A DNA stretch of 63,718 nt from Streptomyces sp. CB02959 (GTDB lineage: Bacteria > Actinomycetota > Actinomycetes > Streptomycetales > Streptomycetaceae): assembly GCF_002803155.1 (NCBI RefSeq), contig NZ_NNBP01000043.1:1-63718 (forward strand). The letters are read 5' to 3'. The notes under the pieces are model-generated. The model had not been told where the DNA came from. It did no database searches and saw only the letters and a program-made list of their open reading frames with translations. Position 1 is the first letter of the stretch. The number at the start of each line of letters is the position of its first letter. This document shows, piece by piece, positions 44,871 to 53,322 of this stretch. Made by a program: the position numbers and the translations under genes.

Positions 44871-45257
44871 CTATGCGGGGACGCACAGCGCGCGAGCCTG
44901 CACCTTGCCTTGCAGCTCTCGGGCGTTCCAGCCCTCACCGTTGAACCTCGGCGCGCTGGTGACAATAGCGTCGCGGACGACGCCGGTGATGTGCGTGCAG
45001 AAGGTGTCCCAGATGTAGCCACCGTTGAGGACCTTGGTCCCCGACGGGCAGAGCGCTTGCGACATCTTGCCATCAGCGCTGACCGGGCCAACGACAACCT
45101 GTGGAGCCTGTGCGACCTGCGTCGCCTTGGAGGCGGCGGCTCGGGGCTGGGCCTCAGCTGGATCGGTTCCGCCGGCGAAGCTGGGCAGCAACGCGACAGA
45201 CAGCGCAGCAGCCGATACCCCGAACCGTCGCAGAGCGGTGAACAGCAGTTTTCGCAT
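44871..45257 (-). CDS. Small secreted protein
   Basis: The 128-aa product has a clear signal peptide (MRKLLFTALRRFGVSAAALS, then VALLPSFAGG) with cleavage near residue 33. The mature part has three Cys (ALCPSGTKVLNGGYIWDTFC and RALCVPA), so a disulfide is likely. GGGAGGG lies eight bases before the ATG. The pattern CPSGTKVLNGGY is seen in small secreted actinobacterial proteins of unknown function. Confidence 0.65.
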   Translation of the reverse strand: MRKLLFTALRRFGVSAAALSVALLPSFAGGTDPAEAQPRAAASKATQVAQAPQVVVGPVSADGKMSQALCPSGTKVLNGGYIWDTFCTHITGVVRDAIVTSAPRFNGEGWNARELQGKVQARALCVPA

Positions 45258-45569
45258 AGGGGTTGCCCTCCCAGGCCGCTCCTCAGGGTGGGAATGAGTA
45301 ACCCGCTGTGGCTGCGCTGCCATGCCCCCTCCAAACGCCCTCGAAAGCGCGAGCGCGCAGTAATCGCCAACAACCCCATCCGCCCGCAAGAGGCCGCCGG
45401 CCACCTTGCCTGACCGCTTCACCACCATCGAAGGTCACATCAACGAACACGATCAGACACCAGAACAGGTCCCGGTCGGCAGCCAGTGACCAACCGGAAC
45501 GGTCAGTCGCATGCACCGTTGACCTCTGGCAAGTGATCTTGACCGATCGCTAGGCGACCTTGACCGCTC
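45258..45569. other. Intergenic, no gene seen
   Basis: This stretch upstream of the secreted protein holds its promoter and otherwise nothing recognisable. A TTGACC-like pattern repeats near 45520-45570 (TTGACCTC, TTGACCGATCG, TTGACCGC), perhaps remnants of an insertion-element end. Confidence 0.35.
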
Positions 45570-45764
45570 CTAGTCACCACCGCTGGTGGTCCGCGTCACG
45601 CTCCGGCGCCGGCGCCTCTCGGCGCGACGTACCAGCTCGCCCGCGGCGAGCGTCACGGTCGCCACGCGGCGGACCCAGCGGGGTCCGCCGCGCTCCGCCC
45701 ACACCACGCATGTACACCCGCCGACGGCAAGCGCCAAGACACCGCTCAGCACCAGATCAACCAT
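45570..45764 (-). CDS. Small single-helix membrane protein
   Basis: The 64-aa product starts with a hydrophobic helix (VDLVLSGVLALAVGGCTCVV) and continues with a basic, Arg-rich cytoplasmic tail (RWVRRVATVTLAAGELVRRA). A purine-rich sequence precedes the ATG. No family is recognised; small proteins of this shape are frequent in Streptomyces. It lies just outside the IS5-bounded unit. Confidence 0.4.
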   Translation of the reverse strand: MVDLVLSGVLALAVGGCTCVVWAERGGPRWVRRVATVTLAAGELVRRAERRRRRSVTRTTSGGD

Positions 45765-45881
45765 TGCTCTTCACCCCTGCGTTCAGTCGTATGGCCCTGC
45801 TGATCGTCTCAGACCTGGAGAGGCCCCAACGGGATGTCCGACCGACCACGTCTGACCCACCGCCTCTCCCCTTCGCACTAG

Positions 45882-46716
45882 GGACTGTTTTCAGTCGTGA
45901 TCAAGCCCGGGCTGGGCGCCGGTCCGGTAGGAATGTGGTGTGACGCGTGCGCAACTCGCCAACAGCGAGTGGGAGTTCATCGGGCCGTTGCTGCCCGTAG
46001 ACAGGTTCGGCCCGTACCCGGAGCGGCTGCGTGAGCAGTTCGAGGGGGTGATCTGGCGGTTCCGCACCGGCAGTCAGTGGCGGGAGATGCCCGAGCGGTT
46101 CGGTGCCTGGCAGACGGTTTACAACCGCTTCATGCGGTGGCGGGACGCGGGCGTCTTCCGGGCCCTCCTGGAAGAGGCGATCGCTGAGGCGGCCCGCAGG
46201 GACGAGATCGACATGTCCCTGGTCAGCGTGGACTCCACCACGGCACGGCCATCTGGCCGCTGACCGGCGCTGTCGGCCGATGGCGCTCCTTCTGACCGCC
46301 GGGCAGGCCGCCGACAGCCCCCAGTTCATCCCGGTCCTGTGCAAGGTGCGGGTCCGCCTGCCTGTCGGCCGCCCCCGCGCCGCAGTCGCTGGCGATAAGG
46401 CTCACTCCTCCCACGCCAACCACGCCCACCTGCGCAAACGCCGCATCAAGGCGGTCATCCCGGAGAAGAAGGACCAGGCCGCCAACCGCAGGAAGATGGA
46501 CAGCCGGGGCGGCAGGCCCGTCACTCACGACGCCGATCTCTACCGCGACCGCAACACGGTCGAGCGGGCCATCAACCGGATGAAGGACTGGCGGGGCATC
46601 GCGACCCGCTACGACAAGACGCCCGAGAGCTACCTCGCCGGACTCCATCTCCGCGCCGCGACCATCTGGATAAGCAGCCTTTTGAAAGCCCATTAATCAC
46701 GACTGAAGACAGCCCC
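45882..46716 (+). mobile_element. IS5-type insertion sequence with broken transposase
   Basis: The transposase starts near 45940 (LANSEWEFIGPLLPVDRFGP, WRFRTGSQWREMPERFGAWQ, LVSVDSTTARPSGR) and stops at 46263. Another frame continues with PRAAVAGDKAHSSHANHAHL, IKAVIPEKKDQAANRRK, NTVERAINRMKDWRGIATRY and ends at about 46696. About 35 residues around the second catalytic Asp are missing or scrambled. Terminal inverted repeats lie at 45882 and 46693-46716 (CAGTCGTGAT core). The copy is defective but its ends are intact. Confidence 0.75.
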
Positions 46717-46758
46717 TGGTCGGCAATCTGCGGCGAGGTGACGGCACGGTCAGCAACA

Positions 46759-46796
46759 GAGTTGCAAGGGCCCCTTGCAAAGTGGATTTGCAACTC
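46759..46796. promoter_or_regulatory. ArsR operator candidate with three TTGCAA half-sites
   Basis: TTGCAAGG, GCC, CCTTGCAA (46762-46780) is a perfect inverted repeat, and GAGTTGCAA (46759-46767) also pairs with TTGCAACTC (46788-46796). The cluster lies 14-51 bases before the ArsR start, fitting autoregulation. Confidence 0.6.
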
Positions 46797-46809
46797 GTAG
46801 CCTTCTGGC

Positions 46810-47373
46810 ATGACCGAACAACCGCCTGCCCAGGAGATCAGCGACGTCGAGGCGCTGCGCGCCTTCGCGCACCCGATGCGGCAGAAGATCGAGCAATGCC
46901 TGCGCCGGGGACCGGCCAACTCGGCCGCGCTCGCACGCGAGTTGGGCGAGAGCACGGGGCTGGTCAGCTACCACCTGCGGCAGCTGGCCAAGCACGGCTT
47001 CGTCGAGGAGGTCCCGGAGCTGGCGAAGGGGCGAGAGCGGTGGTGGCGGGCGGTGGCGGGGGACCGGCGGTTCCCGCCGTACAGCCGGCAGACGCCGGAG
47101 ATGCGCGAGGCGCTGACCGAGATGCACCGGCTGAACCTCGCCGAGCTGATCGACTCCGCCCGGCGGTTCGAGGAGGCGCGCGACACGCTGGGGCCCTGGG
47201 CCGACGCGGCGCTCTTCTCACGCGCCACGCTCCGCGTCGACCCCGACCAACTCCGCGCGTTCTTCGAGGAATACATCGCTCTCCTCTACCGGCACTCGGC
47301 CCCGGAGGGCGAGGCAGCGCCCGAGGCGCGGACCGTGCTCGTCCGTCTGCTCGGAATTCCCGAGACCAACTGA
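46810..47373 (+). CDS. ArsR-type winged-helix regulator
   Basis: The 187-aa protein begins with an ArsR/HTH_20 domain: VEALRAFAHPMRQKIEQCLR, SAALARELGESTGLVSYHLR, QLAKHGFVEEV and the wing RWWRAVAGDRRF. A helical C-terminal domain of about 100 residues follows. No Cys metal-binding box is seen, so it is not a typical metal sensor. It precedes the hydrolase gene by 29 bases and is probably in one operon with it, controlled at the TTGCAA sites. Confidence 0.82.
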   Translation: MTEQPPAQEISDVEALRAFAHPMRQKIEQCLRRGPANSAALARELGESTGLVSYHLRQLAKHGFVEEVPELAKGRERWWRAVAGDRRFPPYSRQTPEMREALTEMHRLNLAELIDSARRFEEARDTLGPWADAALFSRATLRVDPDQLRAFFEEYIALLYRHSAPEGEAAPEARTVLVRLLGIPETN

Positions 47374-47402
47374 CCGCGCGGCCCAACCGACAACGAAGGG
47401 GG

Positions 47403-48836
47403 ATGCACGCCGTGCTGCTCTCGGCTACGCCCGCATCACCGATACGCGCAGTACTGGCCGTCCTGTCCGGGGCGTTGGCCGGAGCCCTCCTCTTGCTGGC
47501 CGCGCCGGTGGCGTACGCCACCGGGGACGGGCTGGTCCGCCAGGAGGTCGCCTTCCGGGGCGGCGGTGGGCTCGTCCTGCACGGCACCGTCCTCAGCAAG
47601 GCCGGAGCACCCGGCCCAGGACCTGGCATCGTGCTCGTCGGCGGCTCGGGTGCCGGGCCCAGGGAGGAGTACCGGCAGGAGGCCGAGGCGTTCGCCCAGG
47701 CCGGGATCACCACGCTCGCCTACGACAAGCGGACCGTCGGCTACTCCCGGCTCCAGCCGGACTTCGGCCTGCTGGCCGACGACGCGCTTGCCGGAGTACG
47801 GTTGTTGCAGTCCAGGAGCGGGGTGAACCCACGCCAGGTCGGGCTGTGGGGGTTCAGCGAGGGGGGCTGGGTCGCGCCGCTGGCCGCGTCGCGCTCGGCC
47901 GACGTAGGGTTCGTTGTCACCATCGGCGGGTCCGGCTACGACCCGCTGCGCACCCAAGCCTGGAACCTCACCACACATCTGCGCCACCAGGGAGCGGGCG
48001 GACCGTTCCGTCGCACCGTGGCCGGTCCCACCGCCCAATTCCTGGGCGCCACCGGGCTGTTCCCCGCGGCGGGCTACGACCCCGTGCCGGTGCTCAAGCA
48101 GCTCCACCGAACGCCGGTGCTGGCACTGTGGGGCGAGCACGACACGCAGGTGCCGCCCCAGGAGAGTGCACGGATCTTCCGCGAGACCCTGGCCCGGGCG
48201 GACAACCGGCACGCGGTCATCCGCTTCGTCGCCGGCGGTGCGCACAACGGGCACCGCACGACGGACGGCTTCGACCGGATCGGCGGCCCCCTCTTCCACG
48301 GCAAGAAGCTTGGGGAACTGGCCCCAGGCTATGCGCAGACCACGACCTCATGGGTGCGGGCCGTCGCCGCCGGCCACCCACCGGCGTCAAGCGCCACCCC
48401 CGCACCCGGACAGGCACTCGTCACCACCCCCATACCGGGGCACGCCTGGTACGCCTGGCTCGCCCCGGCATTGCTGCTCCTCGGCTTCGCCACCTATCCG
48501 GTCAGTGCCCTCCTGCGCCGGGGCCCGATCCTGCGCCCGGTGCGTTGGCTGGCCGGGCTCGGCCTGCTCGCGGTCGTGACGGCAGTAGCCTGCCCACTCG
48601 CCGTCTTCGTGGCCGGGGACAGCGCGGCGGCACCCGTGGTGTGGGGCCGCCCGGCGGTGTGGCTCGTGGTGCAGGGGTTCGCCGTCGCCGTAGCGGTGTC
48701 CGCCTGTGTCTCGACAGCCGCACTCTGGCGCCGCCGGCCGACACCGAGCTGGGCGGCCTGGCTGCGCCTGGCCCCGGTCGGGATGGCGGCGGTCGGGTTC
48801 GTGCCATGGGCGGTGTGGTGGGGTGTTGCTGCGTGA
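47403..48836 (+). CDS. Exported alpha/beta-hydrolase with C-terminal membrane helices
   Basis: The 477-aa product has an N-terminal signal or anchor (VLAVLSGALAGALLLLAAPV), then a dienelactone-hydrolase-like fold facing outside. IVLVGGSGAGPREEY is the oxyanion strand, GLWGFSEGGW carries the nucleophile Ser, ALWGEHDTQVPP the acid and GGAHNGH the catalytic His. After residue 345 come four hydrophobic helices (WYAWLAPALLLLGFATYPVS to the end). A hydrolase fused to a membrane domain is unusual. RBS AAGGGGG precedes the ATG. Substrate unknown. Confidence 0.8.
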   Translation: MHAVLLSATPASPIRAVLAVLSGALAGALLLLAAPVAYATGDGLVRQEVAFRGGGGLVLHGTVLSKAGAPGPGPGIVLVGGSGAGPREEYRQEAEAFAQAGITTLAYDKRTVGYSRLQPDFGLLADDALAGVRLLQSRSGVNPRQVGLWGFSEGGWVAPLAASRSADVGFVVTIGGSGYDPLRTQAWNLTTHLRHQGAGGPFRRTVAGPTAQFLGATGLFPAAGYDPVPVLKQLHRTPVLALWGEHDTQVPPQESARIFRETLARADNRHAVIRFVAGGAHNGHRTTDGFDRIGGPLFHGKKLGELAPGYAQTTTSWVRAVAAGHPPASSATPAPGQALVTTPIPGHAWYAWLAPALLLLGFATYPVSALLRRGPILRPVRWLAGLGLLAVVTAVACPLAVFVAGDSAAAPVVWGRPAVWLVVQGFAVAVAVSACVSTAALWRRRPTPSWAAWLRLAPVGMAAVGFVPWAVWWGVAA

Positions 48837-48845
48837 CGGCCATCG

Positions 48846-48957
48846 TCCCACTACGACAAAACGCCTGAGAGCTACCTCGCCGGACTCCATCCCCGCGCAG
48901 CGACGATCAAAATCAGCAGCCTCCAGCAAGTCCCTTGATCGCGACTGAAGACAGTCC
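48846..48957 (+). mobile_element. Solo right end of an IS5-type element
   Basis: The segment repeats the last codons (YDKTPESYLAGLH, then AAT-I-ISSL) and the right terminal repeat of the element at 45882-46716, with differences. Only this end is present, directly behind the hydrolase gene. It ends at CTAG. Confidence 0.7.
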
Positions 48958-49165
48958 CTAGGGCGGCCTTGGTGTACGGCTGGCCGTAGCAGTGCCTCCG
49001 CGCCGATTCAAGCGGTCGCGAAAACCGCCCCACAGCAGCGCCCTGACACTGGTTCACGGACCGCGTTTCACAAATATGCAGGTCAGAGGCCCGCGCTGAG
49101 CAGGCCACTGCGGTGACCATGGTGGTGCTTCGCGGAGGCTGTCGAAATCGCGAGACCCCGAATCG

Positions 49166-49310
49166 GCTCTCCGCGCAGTGCAGTCTCCTCCCGTGTCCGG
49201 GGGCGCCACCGGACACGACCAGGGCACTTGCGGGGCTAACCCCCCGCTGGTCCACGGTGCGTTCACCCCATTCACCGCGTGCTGTCGCACGCACAAGAAC
49301 CAAAGGCTTG
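49166..49310 (+). repeat. Conserved leader segment, copy B
   Basis: Related to the minus-strand segment 29403-29545 over about 140 bases. The start codon found at the end of copy A corresponds here to ATA (about 49315), so this copy has probably lost its gene start. Confidence 0.6.
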
Positions 49311-49314
49311 CCAT

Positions 49315-49561
49315 ATCCACCACAAATGATCACCCGGACGACCCTCAGACGCACGGAACGCCGCCGGGCCAGCCGCACACGCCGGACCAGGCCCCCGCGG
49401 AGCGCCCTCACACCCAGGACGCCCTCACCTGGACCACCCTCGGCCCAACCGGAGCACTCTGCACCACCGGCGCAGCCCTCACCCTCACCAGACACACCGA
49501 AGCGGGCCTCGCCCTCATCCAAGCCGCAACCGCAACAGCCGGCATCCGCGCCCGAAGGTAA
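49315..49561 (+). pseudogene. Decayed small membrane protein behind leader copy B
   Basis: The frame continues from the leader into a Pro/Thr-rich stretch and a hydrophobic end (LTWTTLGPTGALCTTGAALT, then EAGLALIQAATATAGIRARR). Layout (leader, polar start, hydrophobic region, basic end) recalls the 126-aa protein at 29022-29402, but sequence similarity of the proteins is not obvious. A normal start is lacking. Confidence 0.3.
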
Positions 49562-49690
49562 CACCACCCCGGCCTCTGCCATCAACCTCAACCCGGCGGC
49601 AGAGGCCAACAGTTGGTCTTCCGCGACGAGTCGGCGACCAGGACAGGAACATGGCCACGGCCGGCGGCAGGGCGAGCAAACGCCGGACAG

Positions 49691-50131
49691 GAGCCGGGCT
49701 CGCAGCGTGACGGCGCGGGCCCGGCCGCATCTCGGGGGACAAGACGCATCAACCCAACGTCCCCAGCAGCAGAAGTTCCGGTGCCCGGCACGACCGCGGC
49801 CGCCGGGACGCGCTGAGTGGTCCGAACGCGGTCAGAGGCCGGGCGACGAAGACGACGCGGCGGCAGGCGGCGCGATATCAGGAGTGCTGGAGGAGCCACA
49901 GCCGGCAACCGTGTAGCGGTGCGGCGCCGGCATCGGTGAGGGCGGTCAGCCCAGCGTCCGACCTTGCACCGGGTCTGTCCTGGGCTGCGCGACGCGCCCG
50001 GCCCCACAGCCGGGGAGTTCCCGCGGGCTCTTCCGGCTACCGAACCTCTGCTGCTGTGGGGTCGTTAGACCGGTCACGCGTCTTGTCCCCCGAGATGCAG
50101 CCGGGCCCGTTGCACACACGCTGCGGGCTCG
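49691..50131. repeat. Inverted pair of ~91-bp sequences
   Basis: Segment 49691-49781 and the reverse complement of 50041-50131 are clearly related, with a shared GACAAGACGC and CATCTCGGGGGACAAGA block. In each copy one frame reads GPAASRGTRR. They are 259 bases apart. The rest of 49562-50477 has no gene I can support. The pair may be two copies of a short non-autonomous or degraded element. Confidence 0.5.
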
Positions 50132-50477
50132 GTCCTGTGATGCGGGAATCGAGCTGCCGTGCCGGGCGGATGACCGAGACGGGCGGATGATGACTGTATG
50201 AACACCGCGCGCCGTCCCCTTGGGTTCGGCCCCACGGCTCCGACCGTCGCTGCCTCGGCACCTGCCCGCGGGGCTCGGGTGCCCGCCGACAGCGTCCTGC
50301 AGGGGCTTCGCCTGCCCGGAACCGATCCAGCCCGGGCCCCCTCGGCGCCCGGGCCTAGCGTTCTTCTTCGCCTCGGTGAAGAAGAACGCTTCCATCAACG
50401 GACCAGGGAGGTCGGTCGAGCCTGACGTTCCGCGCCATCCTCCGGTTCAGCCAGGCCGGGCCTGCGTGTCGCCGTTA

Positions 50478-50685
50478 CTGACCTTTTCGGGGTGGTGTCG
50501 GGTAGTGACGGTTCTTGGTCCCTGCGCTATGCCGATGGTGTGCGGTATGCGCAGGGAGGGGGCCTGACCGCGGAGCGGCAGGTGCAGCGTGAGCAGGTTC
50601 GGTTGGAGGCTGGCGTGCGGTTTGCCCGGGGTGAGCGGACGTCGGTGATCGCGAGGGATCTGCGGGTGAGCGAGCGCCGCGTAGC
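50478..50685 (+). mobile_element. IS630-family element, one end only
   Basis: The segment begins with the terminal repeat (CTGACCTTTTCGGGGTGG) preceded by TA. It then encodes the first ~50 residues of the transposase (GGGLTAERQVQREQVRLEAG, RFARGERTSVIARDLRVSER) that is complete at 60937-62031. After that it breaks into the acetyltransferase gene. In the antisense direction it supplies a false C-terminus to that gene. Confidence 0.8.
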
Positions 50686-51355
50686 CGGTGGTGTCGCCGG
50701 CCGCGTCGCGATGCACCAAACAGCGCAGTGATGTGGCGCCGCCACGCGAGTGCGGTGCATCGGCCAACCGGCTGTCCCAGAAGCGCTCGGCCCGGTCGGG
50801 CCAGGCGACCGAGGCGGCCCGGACCTGGTCGTAGACCTTCTCGATCAAAGGCCGGGCTGTGTCGCGGTCCAGGAGCTGGATGGTTCCGTCGCCGAAATCG
50901 GTTCCGGGACGGAAGTGCAGGGATCGTTTGTCGCACCGGAACTGGTTCTGGCGGGTGGCGGGGCCGTAGCCGAAGCGGCCGTAGATCGCGGCCTCGGAGG
51001 GACGGAGCGCAGCGATCGGCTCTCCGGCGGAATCGTGCAGCTCGGTCAGCTGCTTGCGCATCAGCGAGGTGAGGACGCCGCGGCGCCGGTGGGTGGGGGC
51101 CAAGCCGACCCAGGTGACGCCTGCGACCGGCAGCACGGCGCCAGGGACCGTGAGGGATCTGGTGTAGATCGCCGCGCCTCCCACGGGCGTGTCCCCGTCC
51201 AACGCAGCGACCGTGCGGTTCAACTCGATGGCGGCGCGTTCCCGGGCGAGTTCCTCATCGGACCGGTCACTGCCGTAGGTGTTGGCGATCATCCGGGCCC
51301 ATGAGGCGAACTCGCCGTCGGTGACGCGGCGGAGGAGGAGGGAGGGATCAGCCAC
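50686..51355 (-). pseudogene. Eis-like GNAT acetyltransferase, C-terminus replaced
   Basis: The first 223 residues match the N-terminal double-GNAT region of Eis-type acetyltransferases (FASWARMIANTYGSDRSDEE, VGLAPTHRRRGVLTSLMRKQ with the acetyl-CoA loop, RPSEAAIYGRFGYGPATR). From about 50686 the frame continues through the IS630 end, giving about 79 foreign residues. The C-terminal SCP2-like half of the roughly 400-aa family is missing, so the hexamer-forming enzyme is probably not functional. Eis proteins acetylate aminoglycosides and protein lysines. Confidence 0.8.
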
Positions 51356-51523
51356 CGCGCCTGCGTAGCGGACATCGAGCCATCACGCGATCGAATTTCC
51401 CAACGAGCAGCAGCTTTTGTCCGCCGGTGGGGGCAACGTTGGCGGGAGGCTCCGTTCGCGTCCGGTGCCGGCGAGCCGGCAGGAATCGGTGCCGGTCCCG
51501 ATGAGGGTGCCGTTGAACACCCG

Positions 51524-51556
51524 CATGGACCGGGCCGCCTGTCGACCCGGTCCATG
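51524..51556 (-). terminator. Hairpin behind the metalloprotease gene
   Basis: CATGGACCGGG and CCCGGTCCATG form a perfect 11-bp stem with an 11-base loop, about 40 bases downstream of the protease stop on its strand. Confidence 0.6.
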
Positions 51557-51594
51557 GGACCCTTTGCCGCCAGTCCCACTGACAGCGATCAGGA

Positions 51595-53322
51595 TCAGTA
51601 CTGGATGGTGTGATTGAAGAGGATGTTCCGGGCCTTCGAGCCGCTGTCCAGGCCGTAGACGGGCCGGTCGTTGACGAAGTACTCGCGGAAGCTGGACTGC
51701 CCGGTCCGCGACATCATCGAGTTGCTCTTGGTCCAGCCGCCGTCGACCTGGGACCACAGGTCGACCAGTGCGGTGGCCACGCGGGCCTCGCAGGCGTCGC
51801 CCGGATCGATGCCGTTCGTGGAACGGTCATTGGCGAGGTTCATGGAGCTGCCGTTGCCCCAGTAGTACGTGGTGTCGTTGAAGGTGTGGAACGCCACGGC
51901 GTTGGCGAAGCCCTCGGTCCAGCCGCAGCTGGTGGAGGAGGTGCGGTTGACGTAATGGGGCGAGCAGTTGCTCACCTGCGGCCACCAGCCTTTGTAGAGC
52001 TTGCCCATGAGGGCGTGGCCCGCTTCGTGGACGGTGGTGTGCTCGGCGTCGGGGTCGTTGTCGGCCAGGTGGATCTTGTCGTCGTTGGTGGTCCAGTAGG
52101 TGCCGTCGGTGGAGCCGGGGTACCACTGGACGGTGATCGGCGTGCAGTGGCCGTCCTGCTGGCTGCTTGCCCAGCAGTTGGTCGTGGAACCACGGTTCCA
52201 CCACAGCTTGTTGAGCGTGTCGAGGGCGTGCCAGGCACGGCTCTGTCCGTCGTTGGCGTACACGTTGCCCAGGCTGGTGCTGCGCGAGATGTTGTTCAGC
52301 GCATACGTGGCGGTGGAGTAGAAGCGGCCGTTACCGTCGACCACCGACCACATGCGGCCGGCCTGGGTCTGGAACTCCACCCATGCCTGGGGGGTGACGG
52401 AGGCCCTCGGGGCGTAGCAGAGGTTGAACTTGCCGTCGCCGTTGCCGGTCATTCCCGTGGCGAGCTTCTGCGTAGCGCTGCCGGCGGTCGGCTTGCCCCA
52501 CAGGGTGATGTTGGCGTTGCTGACCGGCTCGTCCCGGTTGGCCTTGCCGTTCCAACTGCCGCCCTCGGCGGACTGGAAGCGGTTGCGGAAGGTGCCGCTG
52601 ACGCAGACCTGGGCGTTGGACGTGGCTGCGGCGGCGCGCGGGGCGGCAGGGGCCGAGGCAGCCGAGGCGCGGGCAGAGACAGGGGCGGGGGCAGCGGCCT
52701 TGGGGGTCACCGGGCGCGCCTTGCGGGCGCCGGCCCCGGGGCGGTGGACCGGGGCCGCGCCGGCCTTGGTGACCGAGACGCCCTTGCCGGAGGAGCCCTT
52801 CGACGTCCCGACGGTGAGTTCCAACGAGTCGTGCCCGGCACGACGCGGGTCGGGGCGGTCGATGTCGGTGACGTCCGCCTGGATCTGGGCGGGTCCGGCG
52901 GCGACGGCCTTGACCTGGAGTTTGATGGTGCGGGTGCCCGGGGTGAGGGCGAACGTCCGGCTGGTGCGCTGGCCGAAGGTGTCCGTGGTGGGTGCAGCGA
53001 GGCCGGATCTCTCGCCGGTCATCTGGATCGCGGGCGGCAGTTGGAGGGACAGTCCGGCGTGCCTGACGTCGGACTGCGCCGTGACGTTCACGGTGAGGGT
53101 GGCCTGCTCGCCGACAGCAGGCAGGTGGTCGAGGGAAGTGGTGACGCCGAGGCAACTGAGCGGCGCCTCGGAGCCTTTCGCCGTGGCACGGATCGTGCAG
53201 GTGTGGTCGGCCGGGGTGGTCGTACCCGCGAACGCGGACGGCACGACGACCACTGACAGACAGGCTCCTAAGCCTGCCAGCGCGGCCAGAGCGGCGGGTC
53301 TGGTGACCCGTATTCGGGACAT
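51595..53322 (-). CDS. Secreted zinc metalloprotease (HEAGH)
   Basis: The 575-aa protein has a signal peptide (LAALAGLGACLSVVVVPSAF). An Ig-like or adhesion-type region follows (residues 35-180), then an Ala/Pro-rich linker (residues 185-245), and a C-terminal protease domain. The zinc site is TTVHEAGHALMGKLY. A likely third ligand is the Glu in CGWTEGFANAVAFHTF about 35 residues later, giving a gluzincin-like arrangement. Several Cys in the catalytic domain suggest disulfides. The ATG at 53322 has AGAAAGG at good distance; an ATG two codons upstream is too close to it. It acts outside the cell. No family name can be given with certainty. Confidence 0.75.
   Translation of the reverse strand: MSRIRVTRPAALAALAGLGACLSVVVVPSAFAGTTTPADHTCTIRATAKGSEAPLSCLGVTTSLDHLPAVGEQATLTVNVTAQSDVRHAGLSLQLPPAIQMTGERSGLAAPTTDTFGQRTSRTFALTPGTRTIKLQVKAVAAGPAQIQADVTDIDRPDPRRAGHDSLELTVGTSKGSSGKGVSVTKAGAAPVHRPGAGARKARPVTPKAAAPAPVSARASAASAPAAPRAAAATSNAQVCVSGTFRNRFQSAEGGSWNGKANRDEPVSNANITLWGKPTAGSATQKLATGMTGNGDGKFNLCYAPRASVTPQAWVEFQTQAGRMWSVVDGNGRFYSTATYALNNISRSTSLGNVYANDGQSRAWHALDTLNKLWWNRGSTTNCWASSQQDGHCTPITVQWYPGSTDGTYWTTNDDKIHLADNDPDAEHTTVHEAGHALMGKLYKGWWPQVSNCSPHYVNRTSSTSCGWTEGFANAVAFHTFNDTTYYWGNGSSMNLANDRSTNGIDPGDACEARVATALVDLWSQVDGGWTKSNSMMSRTGQSSFREYFVNDRPVYGLDSGSKARNILFNHTIQY

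Larger units (their letters stand above)
45882..48957. mobile_element. Possible composite unit bounded by IS5-type ends
   Basis: The outer left end (GGACTGTTTTCAGTCGTGATC) and the outer right end are inverted repeats differing at about two positions, and both are flanked by CTAG (45878-45881 and 48958-48961). Between them lie an IS5-type element, an ArsR gene, a hydrolase gene and a solo right-end remnant of a related element. CTAG on both sides looks like a target duplication of the whole unit. CTAG is a short palindrome, so chance is not excluded. Confidence 0.4.

Noticed and set aside
44756..45570. IS21-type insertion ends
   Set aside because: TTGATC/TTGACC patterns recur, but no istA/istB similarity and no matching terminal repeats could be found.
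46782..48836. One 684-codon frame covering both ArsR and hydrolase
   Set aside because: The part before 47403 is out of frame with the ArsR protein and has no domain. The true ArsR gene lies in another frame with a stop at 47373, so this is not a fusion protein.
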